DNA of 64,000 nucleotides, taken from contig OZ010791.1 in NCBI GenBank assembly GCA_963932465.1, forward strand, positions 155,975,915-156,039,914, read 5' to 3'. Positions 55,029 to 64,000 of the stretch are shown here, piece after piece. Position numbers and translations under genes: made by a program. Source of the stretch: Maratus speciosus. Lineage: Eukaryota; Arthropoda; Arachnida; Araneae; Salticidae. Position 1 is the first letter of the stretch; the number at the start of each line of letters is the position of its first letter. The notes under the pieces are model-generated. The model was not told the DNA's origin. It did not search any database and saw only the letters and a list, made by a program, of their open reading frames with translations.

Positions 55029-55434
55029 GGCTGTTCTCAAATCCCTCAGAGCAAAGATAAGAAGTTATATGAGAGTTATATGAGAAGTCTATGTCAAATC
55101 CAAAGGAGCTACTTTTAGACACATTCCTGAATTCATTTTTATACGAAAACGCATAAAATTAGCAAGTGTTCTTCTTCAGAAACTATGCAATTGAATAGCG
55201 TTTTCCTTTCCTTTTTTTTTCTTTTTTCTTTTTTGGTAAAGACCGAACATCTTTCACAAAATACTGTCAAAGTGGGCGTTTTTAACCGAATGCTCGACCC
55301 GGTAGGAAAGACAAAAAAAAAAAAAAATCATTTACAAATATTGAAATGCAAACGAAATATCTTTAAAAAATTTCTTTCATTGGATTAGCTTTAGCGAGCA
55401 GATCTTTTCACGTGACTGAAATAGCGCCCTAATG
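55025..55434 (+). mobile_element. Chimera of TTAA families A and B
   Basis: The left half (TTAAGGCTGTTCTCAAATCC, then agctacttttagacacattc, gaaactatgcaattgaatag, actgtcaaagtgggcgtttt) is family A. From about 55330 the right half (atattgaaatgcaaacgaaa, ttagctttagcgagcagatc, cacgtgactgaaatagcgcc) is the right arm of family B at 20290-20390. The end is cctaa in place of ttaa. It shares its first TTAA with the preceding element. Confidence 0.65.
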
Positions 55435-55499
55435 GTAATGAGTCATTTAAAAGAAATTTTTACTCTAATCAAATCTTTTCAAATATATAGCCGATTTTT

Positions 55500-55950
55500 A
55501 TTCTAACAAATAATTAATAACTATATATATTTTTTAAGACTATAGAACTTTTTACATCGTTTTCAACTTTAGTCAATTTGCAAAATTTTGATTAAAAAGA
55601 GAATTTAAAAGCATCTACCTAACGTCACATTTATGTGAGATTTTTCTTCTTTTTCTCTACCAAAGCTGAAAACAATTAATCTAGAATTAATTAAATGTCA
55701 TGATGGATTAAAAAAGAAAGAAATAATGCCATATTTCGTAACAAAAAATATGCTTTGTAAAAAATATAAATTCATGACATAAATGAATTTTTGTCATTCT
55801 TGGCACTTGAATTAGTTAAATATTTGAGGTTATCAACAATTTTATGTGATTTTTTTTTCTTACAGTCAAAGCCAACAATGTGCTATTGTGCCTTTAATAA
55901 TTCAAACTTTTTTCTTTGTTTCTAACGGACTTAAGGGGGGGGGGGGGGAA
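55500..55950 (+). repeat. Dispersed direct repeat R2, copy 2
   Basis: It contains caaaattttgattaaaaaga, cacatttatgtgagattttt and caattaatctagaattaatt in the order of copy 1. It ends before a run of G (55936-55947). Confidence 0.55.
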
Positions 55951-56007
55951 AGAAAAGATATCTGTAGTGGCAAACTGTGTTAACAGTCAAACTTCATTGT
56001 TTTCTTT

Positions 56008-56434
56008 TTAAGTCTGTTCTCAACTGCTCTGCTTAGCAAGCGCAAAACGTTTTGACACATTTACAAATTAATTTTTTAACGGAAAGATATAAAATTGGAA
56101 AGCCTGACCATGGAAGCGATTTGGAATCTAACTGTTTTTTTCATTTTTGGTTCAATAAATTACCAATTGAGTTATAAGCGATTTCGATCACGTGACAAAC
56201 TCGTTTTTCACCCCTTACTGACTGGATTTTCTTCTTTCATTCGAAATTTCGGTTCAAAATTCCAACTTTGACAGTATTTTCTGAAAGATCTATTGCGCTT
56301 ACAAGAAAACGGAAGAAACAGTTCGATGACATAGTTTCTGAATAACAACACCTTCTAATTTCGTGCGTTTCCGAACAAAAATGAATTAAAACTTATGTCA
56401 GAAAGTTGACCTTTGGATTTGAGAACAGCCTTAA
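56008..56434 (-). mobile_element. TTAA miniature element, family A
   Basis: A complete 427-bp copy with ends TTAAGTCTGTTCTCAACTGC and gagaacagccttaa. Confidence 0.88.
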
Positions 56435-57314
56435 CTGTTAAAAAAGCACTCCACTTTTGGCTTTTTATTTCAAACATAGTAGCAATTTGGTTAAGTTCAG
56501 TGCACCTTACTATTATTATTATTATTAATATTCATTTCCTTAAAGGGACAGTGGACAACCAAACCATTCATTAAAAGGCAAAATCATTCATCTGTTAATG
56601 TCAAGCTCAAATATTTATAATATTCAAAATTTGGTGTTGAAATAATAAAAAGTTTTTAAGTTATTCAAGTTTACCTTTTAAATAACGAATAATTATCATG
56701 TTTTAAAATGTCCCATTCAGATTTCTTTTACATAAAATATGACAATATTTATTTATGAGATACTTTTTATGTATTACAATGGAAGTTGCCATGAATTGTA
56801 AAAGTGCGTTGAATGTATATGCAGCAATTTGTAATTAACATCTAATTTGATTACCCTCGAGCTATGTCAGAAAGATCATTGTATATAATTTGTGTTGTTT
56901 TATATGTTTTCTTGTAAATAAATTTCATTTTGTATTTTAAATTGTATAAGAATCTAATCTTTGGCATTATGTGTTATCTTATTTTTAATGTAGTGGAAAT
57001 GAGCATGAAAAGGTTAACCGCTTCATGAGGAATCTTGTCGTCAAAATTACACAGCGCAAGATTATTAATGTTTAATTTATTAAAGGTTATTAATTAAACT
57101 ATCTTTGAAAAGAACTTATATAAAAATACAAGGTTAATTCAGGTAAACATTTAGCTTTAATGGGGAATTTGTTTCTTTATCCTATATCCCAGAAGACAGG
57201 TACGATCACAAATTATTTAATAAATAAATTAGTTTTTTCATAATTAACTAAATTGATGCACAAAGGTATTGATAAGCTGATATAGACATAGGAATTTATG
57301 AAAGCTAGTGAAAT

Positions 57315-57358
<44 letters not shown>

Positions 57359-57589
57359 AGGAGTGCAAAAATCTTCCCATCAATAAAAAAAAGTGTTTTT
57401 TAAAGTTCATCATCTCTTTACACGAAGTGTGCTAAATAAAGAATATCTTTAAAATTTTCAGACCTTCTTTACGTGATGAAACATTCTTTCTGCAGGGGCA
57501 GGTTTATTGTGCTAAATTCCGTATCCTATATTTTGCATAAGTATATTTAAATCATTTTTATTCAATACTTTTTACAAATATATTAGAGC
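56435..57589. other. AT-rich stretch, nothing recognised
   Basis: It includes a run of 37 T (57321-57357). Short frames overlap it. No supported gene. Confidence 0.4.
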
Positions 57590-58030
57590 ACTTTTTCCCA
57601 TCCAATAATTTATAAGAATTTATGTACAGAATAAAAAAAACACCATTTTTAAAGATTTATTCAATTTTTGAAATTTTAATCAAAAATAGATAATAAGCAC
57701 CTAACATTTATGTGAGATTTTATTATTATTACTATTATTTCTGCAAAGATGAAAGCCATTCAATTAATCTAGGATTAATTAAATATCTCGGCGTTCTAAA
57801 AAAGAGGAAAATGTTACTTTAAAAAAATGCTTTTTAAAAAAATCTATATTTACGGCGGAAATAGATTTTTTTTTTTTTTTCCTTTGCATTCTTGACACTT
57901 CAATTATTTCAATATTTCAGCTTATCAACATTTTTTTCTGCGTTCCTGCTTCTTTTCTTTTTCTTTTTTTTTTTTTAAGCATACGTCAACAATATGTTGC
58001 CATGTGTTTAATAATGGATATGGTTCTTTT
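57590..58030 (+). repeat. Dispersed direct repeat R2, copy 3
   Basis: acatttatgtgagattttat, caattaatctaggattaatt, aaatatctcggcgttc and tcttgacacttcaatta follow the order of copies 1 and 2. Confidence 0.55.
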
Positions 58031-59273
58031 GTTTTGGTAATATCTTTAAGAAAACAAACACATAAAAAACATAAAATCCGGTAATGATGCCCTAAATTTA
58101 ATGAGTTATACTAATTGTTTTTTTCTCCTAACAGTTTTCTAAAAAATTAAGTTTTTGACTTAGGATGATGTGTTATTAATGATAATTCAGTATCAAACGC
58201 CGAATAAGTGTACTGCATTTAATTACCCGACTGAAAAGAAGGGTTATGTGTTTCACGCGTATCTGGGTATGTGGATTTCTTTATAACCTCGAAACATCCC
58301 AACGGCTCGATGGATTTTAATGAATGAGGTCTCTATCAATTCGTCTTAACGGCCCGATGGTTATAGGCTAGGTTTTGTTTTTATAAATTCAAAATGACGG
58401 TCGTAAAATACAAAATGGCGGTAGAGACGAAGAAAAAAAATTATGCACCCTATTGAGTGGCATATCATTGGATAGGTCTTTCAAAATGAGACGATGTTTC
58501 ATTGACTATTTTACAGTCAGAAGCTCCGTTAAAATATTATACAACCTGGAAGTTGTGTATGTAGGATCTTCAGCTTTACTACAACTCTAACCTTCATAGA
58601 CATCTATAGACCTCATCAAAACAGTGTTTATAGATAGGAACTAACAATTAAACACAACTTAAAAGTCATCCATACAAGTAAATAAAAAAATAGGTAAGTA
58701 ATATAAACAAGTAATAAAAAGAATATTTTAAGTCAATTCCTACTTAGGTCAATAAGAGAATTTTTTTTTCTCCCATTCTTTCCTCTTGAGTGGCGCTTAA
58801 AATGCCTTGATCAAGAGGTCTTAAATACCTTGATCAAGAAGAGGGCTCTCTCGATTAATGAAAATTAATTAATTTAATTTAATTAATGAATTAATATTTG
58901 AAAAAAACTGGATTAACATCAAATGTCAGCCACTACAAGTTTAAAAAAAATATTTGAGCTTGATTGGATGAATAATAAGTATTTTATTAACGATTGAAAA
59001 TTTGAACAAGCTATATATAGCGAGAGTGTGATCTAATATTAGGAATTGAAAAAAAAAAAAAAGCTTCAAATTGATGAGAAATAATTAATTAGTTCGTTTT
59101 TTACGCAGTCGAGTTTTTTTATTTTTTAAATTTAATTGTTTTTTTTTACTGTATTGTTTATATCTTTAATTTTTGATCGATGTGCAAAGTAAAGACTTTA
59201 GGGACTTTGGGAGATTTTTGGCTCGAAAAATAAACATATTTTATAACGTCCATTTAACGTCTAGGATTACATA
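58031..59273. other. Unassigned stretch
   Basis: 58225-58420 is of mixed composition (cgaaacatcccaacggctcg, ttaacggcccgatggttata) and may be a repeat body. A short direct repeat ccttgatcaagag lies at 58804 and 58831. No gene was recognised. Confidence 0.4.
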
Positions 59274-59336
59274 CAGTACAATCACTCTATTATAGTCACC
59301 CTTATTCCTATAGTCGGTTGGAGATATGTAAGATGT
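59274..59336. mobile_element. pogo-like left terminus
   Basis: cagtacaatcactctattat then agtcaccc begins a pogo-like end after TA. It is cut by the inverted-repeat element that starts at 59337. Confidence 0.4.
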
Positions 59337-60364
59337 AAGCAATGCAAATTGCAAAATTGTTGAAAATAAGGTAACAGTTAAAATTATGTTGATGAAATAG
59401 TCCTATCTTTAACTTAAAAAAATTGTTATTTGTAACTTATAAGTGTTAACTTTTTATATGGTCCCCGCCTCCTATAAGTTATATATTAAGATATTTTTTC
59501 TCCATGCTCTGATAAATACAACAGTAAAAATTCCATTCTTCTACGACCAAAATGTACCAAGTTATGATACTTTGAATTTTATTCATTTTTTGTATTTTCT
59601 CGCTCTGAAACTGCGTTTTTATGCTTTTCCGTACTATGCAATGTGAAATTAACTAACAACCTTTAATAACTAAAAATAGATGTTAGGAGGTTTTCTAATA
59701 TACTAAATGTAGTAAAATATTAATGTACTAAAATATATAATATAAGAAATGTACTAAATAATTTTATAGCTTTCTGGCACTAAAAAATTGCGGTTTACTT
59801 TTAGGGTTGGAAAGCTAAGAAATTTCATAAAATTCATTACGCGTCAAAAATGTGAATTTTGGTCGTAGAACAACAGAATTTTTACTGTTTCACTTCTCAG
59901 ATCAAAGAGAAAATATTTATACATGTAATTTATAGCAGCGACCGTGAATGCAATGTGAAATTAACTAACAACCTTTAATAACTAATAATAGATGTTAGGA
60001 GATTTCCTAATAATAAATGTAGTAAAATATTTATGTACGAAAATATACAATATAATAAATGTACTAAATAATTTTATAGCTTTCTGGCACTAAAAAATTG
60101 CGTTTTATTTTTAGGGTCTGAAAGCTGAGAAATTTCATAAAATTCATTACGTATCAAAAATGTGAATTTTGATCGTAAAACAATAGAATTTTTACTGTTT
60201 CACTTGTCAGATCATAGAGAAAATATTCATACATGTAACTTATAGCAGCGACCGTATAAAAATTTAAATGGTGTAACTAAAAAGGAATGGCAGGACTATG
60301 TATTTCATTGACATGATCTTCATTTCTATTTTATTTTGAACAATTTCGCAATTTGCATTGCTTA
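59337..60364. mobile_element. Inverted-repeat element related to 61244-63185
   Basis: agcaatgcaaattgcaaaat at the left and caatttcgcaatttgcattg at the right are inverted, and the mirror similarity runs for about 260 bp per arm, with gaacaa and cagtaaaaattc boxes shared with 29932-30640 and 61244-63185. The right part was enlarged by the tandem duplication at 59636-60260. Confidence 0.6.
59636..60260 (+). repeat. Two tandem units of 312 bp
   Basis: gcaatgtgaaattaactaac starts at 59638 and again at 59950. The units are very similar over their whole length, so the duplication is recent compared with the surrounding element. Confidence 0.8.
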
Positions 60365-60709
60365 AGGCTCCTGTCCCTGCAGGCGAAGACACTCATGAGC
60401 TAATGCTAAAGCATATGGGGAGGGAATTTTCTCGTTTGCATTTCGTCATTTTTATTTTCTTTTTTCTTTTCTTTTTTTTTTCTTTTTTTTTTTTTTTTTT
60501 TTTTTTTTGCATTGGATAGCTGAGGTCCATCTCTGTATCATTCCTTTTCTACTTTTTCGAGTTTGGTTGCAGATAGTATATTTTTTATAAAGTTACTTTC
60601 AGTTTCGAAAGCGGGTCCGAAAATGAAACTGTCATTCTAAAAAATATCTGCAACCAAAATCAAAAAAGTAAAAAAGGAGCGACGTAGGGATGGACCTCGG
60701 CTATTCAAT

Positions 60710-60754
<45 letters not shown>

Positions 60755-60845
60755 TTGAAATGCAAACGAGATATTAGAAAATAACCTCCCCTTAGGTTTA
60801 GCATTAACTCGCGAGTGTCTTCGCCTGCAGGGACAGGAGCCTTAA
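60362..60845. mobile_element. TTAA palindromic element, family B
   Basis: TTAAGGCTCCTGTCCCTGCA and the exact inverse tgcagggacaggagccttaa bound 484 bp with inverted arms almost to the centre near 60600. gcattg-atagctgaggtc and the ttcgaaagcgggtccgaaaa-type core match 19961-20390. The right arm has a run of 40 A (60712-60751) where the left arm has a T run. Confidence 0.82.
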
Positions 60846-61051
60846 ATATCTCGAAGAAGTAACAAATTAAAACACGTTTCATTCTTTTTGGTACACGCTT
60901 TATACTAATTATCTATTTATTTTTTTCAAATTTTGCTTTTTTAACGAGCGGACTATCAGACTTAATGTGTCAGTTTTCAACAACAACAACAAAAAATTAT
61001 ATTGTTTTGTTTATAGAACGATTTTTTTAAAGCATCGGCCAAGGACTAGGG

Positions 61052-63364
61052 CAGGGATAGCGAACCTTTTTGGGTACGCGTGCCAAAAATTTCAAAATTA
61101 TTATGTAACCAACATTCTAACATGCCAGAAACATTTTAACTTAGATAAAATTCAATAATTAATTTTTATGAAATTTTTACTTAAAAGTTTTACACTTATA
61201 TAAAATTCGATTCCTAACTTATTTTTACGGTGTATTTACTCTACAGGGTGTCCGGTGTCAACGGTGTCCAATGGCTAATTCCTAAACCGTTAGTCATAGA
61301 CATATAGTTCCAATTAGAAAAATGCTTTAAATCAGGTAAAGAAATATTTTAAAAGTGATTTAGGTCAATAAAATCATTTCTTAAAAAATTACGAAATTTA
61401 AATTTTTATACGGTCCCCCGGTCCTATAAGTTATATTTAGTAAAAGTTTCCTATTACACTGACAAGTAAGACAAAAAAAAAAAAAAAAGTCCCATTCATA
61501 TAACACTAAAATTATGCGAGTTATGAAACTTTAAAAATGCATGACTTATGCCACTTTTCTGCTCTGAAAACAAATGAGTTCCGCTTGGCTTTGAGGGGTC
61601 ACATTCCAAGTGCTTAAAGTATTCGAAGATCTCATTTCATGTGGATCTGCGCTTTGAAAAAAATCGTACAAGTATTACGATTAAGTTAACATTTATTAAG
61701 TTTCAGATTGGCTGAAATAACATATATTTTATTTTGTCAGGATTTGAGACTGTTTCTTTTATGATTTCTTTTAATAAAATTATGTTATTTTTTTAAGTTT
61801 TTATGTTACTTCAACGATCTTATGTATGTTTTTTGAGTTCAAAAGTTGTATTCGAACTTTAACCCACTTTCAAATATCCGATCGAGATTACATTTTACAT
61901 ACTGGCGCAAATCCGATAACAATCTAATATTATTTTGATTTTCGGTGGTTACCATTTATACTTATTTTACAGGATAACACAAAAAATTTCGGATAGATTA
62001 CCGCCAAGAAGTTTAAGAAAAAGTTTTAGATTAGATAATACAAGACGGAGATTGTTGGGTTTTTTAACTTTTATGTATTTTTTAGTACTGAATCCGAAAA
62101 TTGCCTTAATTTTTAACCATCATGTCAAGATATTTCGCAAATCATAAATTGTCGAATTTAAAGAATAACAAAAATCGGATACTATAAAGTAGAGGGGATG
62201 GTCGTATTTTTTAACTTTTGATAATTGATTTTTACGTACTTTTTAGCACTAAATCTGAAAATGACTTTCATTTTTAACCATCACGTTAGAATTTTTTTTC
62301 AAATGTGTAAGTTAAAATACAGCGAAAATCTCATACTATAAAACATATGCAAACATTTTTATTTTATTTTATTCAATAATTTATTCGATATTTTTGCTTA
62401 TCTTGGGATTCTTACAGCTGGGTGATGTGATGAGATGGGGGGCGAGATTAAATTTTAACTTTGAACTTTTCAACTTTGAAATTTACAATTTGCGAAAAAT
62501 CCTGATGTGATGGCAAAAATGAAGGTCAATTCCGGATTCAGCGGTACAGAATACATAAGAATCAATTATCAAAAGCTAAAAAAATTTAAATAACCCAACT
62601 TTTGCGGGCTAGTGTAATCTAATAATACTTTAAAATACCATTTAAAGTATCATTTTGTAAAGAATTGAGGCTGTTAATTTAGCATCATTTTATTTAACAA
62701 AAATTCTGTTTTTTCCTTTTTTCTTAAATGTTTATTACAAATTGCATATTTTGCATTAATATATCAGAATGACTAAAGATTTCAAATTTATATTGCAACA
62801 TTAATTTTACTGTCAACCATTTTTAAATATATCTGACGAAATTATATTTCGACTAAATTTGTGAATGACCCCACATTTGCAGCAAAAAATATGCTCCAAC
62901 TTTAAACTAGTATTACTCGGTCAATTTTAATCGTAGAACAACAGGACTTTTTTTTGTATTACTTGTCAGTGTAAAAGGAAAATTTTATTAAATATAACTT
63001 ATAGGACCGGGGGACCGTATAAAAATTTAAATTTCGTATTTTTTTTAAGAAATGTTTTTATTGACCCAAATCGCTTTTAAAATATTTCTTTACCTGATTT
63101 AAAACATTTTTGTAATTGGAACTATATCTCTATGACTAACGGTTTAGGAATTAGCCATTGGACACCGTTGAGACCGGACACCCTGTATAATATAGCCATG
63201 CCGCGTCGAGTTCCGTATTAATAATCTATAAATGAGTTTTCTTTTATTGTATACTTCCGAGTCTGATCATTTTTAGTTCTTCAGGTAGAAGCAGATACAT
63301 TAATATATATCAAAAGATGTACGCAGAGTTAAAATTCAATTTTCAAAATTAAAACCTAAAATAA

Positions 63365-63401
<37 letters not shown>

Positions 63402-63692
63402 AAATAAATCAAAACCTAATCTGAAGTAGAAGAGTGTCAATTAGGTATATTACTATGCAAACTATCTCTTAATATTCAATTTTCAAATATAAAACCTTTG
63501 AAATCTGATACAGAAGCAAAATGATTTGGAAAACACTATACTTTTGTAAAAAGAAAAAAGAAAAAGAAAAGAAAAGAAAATGTAAAATGGATTGTTCTCC
63601 CTAAACTTAATATAACCTATGTTTTTTCGCGTGACAGTGAAGTTTTCGTACGTGCCAAGTTCGGCACGCGTGCCATAGGTTCGCCATCCCTG
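61052..63692. mobile_element. hAT-like element with perfect 8-bp duplication
   Basis: CAGGGATAGCGAACCTTTTT and the inverse aggttcgccatccctg are terminal repeats with acgcgtgcca shoulders on both sides. The flanks are gactaggg (61044-61051 and 63693-63700), identical. It carries the TA-flanked element 61244-63185; without it about 700 bp remain. No transposase. Confidence 0.88.
61244..63185. mobile_element. TA-flanked palindromic element, CAGGGTGTCCGG termini
   Basis: CAGGGTGTCCGGTGTCAACG (61244) is mirrored at the right end (cgttgagaccggacaccctg, to 63185), with TA on both sides. Inverted arms continue for roughly 240 bp (ccaatggctaattcctaaac, cggtcccccggtcctataag). The interior also has mirrored parts near 62210-62580. 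No transposase frame. The form fits a Tc1/mariner-type non-autonomous element. Confidence 0.8.
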
Positions 63693-63700
63693 GACTAGGG

Positions 63701-64000
63701 GAAATATAAAATAATTTTAAATAAGCTTTTATTTAAAATAAATAAAAAAAAAGCTAGTAAATAGGTTCATCCGTTACCGAGACATCTCTGGTATCGATTA
63801 ATAAATATATTGTTTCTAGAAAATCGTATTATAACTTTGCAACAAATACTGCTCGTTTGTATATTATGCGACAAGAATCACTATTACTTCTGCATGTATT
63901 TATAAAATAAAAAAAAAAAAAAAAAAAAAAAAGCTTTGAGAGAACATATGTGAAATGTCAAACATTCAGAAAAGAAGTAAATAAAATAAAATATTGTTTC
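63701..64000. other. AT-rich stretch, nothing recognised
   Basis: A poly(A) run lies at 63908-63931. No supported feature. Confidence 0.4.

Overview
This window looks like a stretch of animal genome, most likely an arthropod, that holds no host gene I can recognise. It is strongly AT-rich and carries at least eleven uninterrupted A or T runs of 31-41 bases. Its only long open frame is a Tc1/mariner transposase. Everything else I can name is transposon-derived or repetitive. The order or species cannot be fixed from the sequence. I saw no conserved host exon, ribosomal RNA gene, functional tRNA gene or bacterial-style operon. All alignments were made by eye, so most repeat edges are good to a few bases only where terminal repeats and target duplications are stated.

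Left third (1-20.5 kb). A palindromised Tc1 fragment (1676-2257) is followed by a degraded tandem array with a unit of about 700 bp, traceable from about 5.5 to 16.7 kb. That array has been split by two large foldback elements (5889-8725 and 9388-11153), a TTAA-flanked miniature element (8971-9245) and two pogo/Tigger-like elements (13062-13665 and 13779-14979). The second pogo element keeps frameshifted remnants of a CENP-B/Tigger-type transposase. It also has a TTAA miniature element sitting exactly in its right terminal repeat.

Middle (20.5-44.5 kb). This part holds further palindromic miniature elements, a candidate solo LTR (23602-24685), two tRNA-derived SINE-like sequences, a purine-rich tandem array (30.8-32.3 kb) and a complete Tc1-like element of DD36E type (33465-34735) nested in a hAT-like miniature element. 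A 6.4-kb giant inverted repeat follows (arms 34984-36003 and 40198-41410). Its right arm carries a hAT-like insertion with a perfect 8-bp duplication, while the left arm preserves the empty site.

Right third (44.5-64 kb). A cluster of short GAGTGA/TCACTC palindromes (44585-44852) directly abuts an inverted pair of TTAA elements. Next come a chain of three TTAA elements that share their TTAA borders (52341-53565), an apparent chimera between two TTAA families (55025-55434), and a hAT-like element with a perfect duplication GACTAGGG (61052-63692) that contains a TA-flanked palindromic element.

The main theme is a community of non-autonomous DNA elements. At least four distinct families begin and end at TTAA, which is the signature of piggyBac-type transposition, yet no piggyBac-like transposase is present here. 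Nesting, empty sites and shared borders allow a relative chronology of insertions to be read directly.
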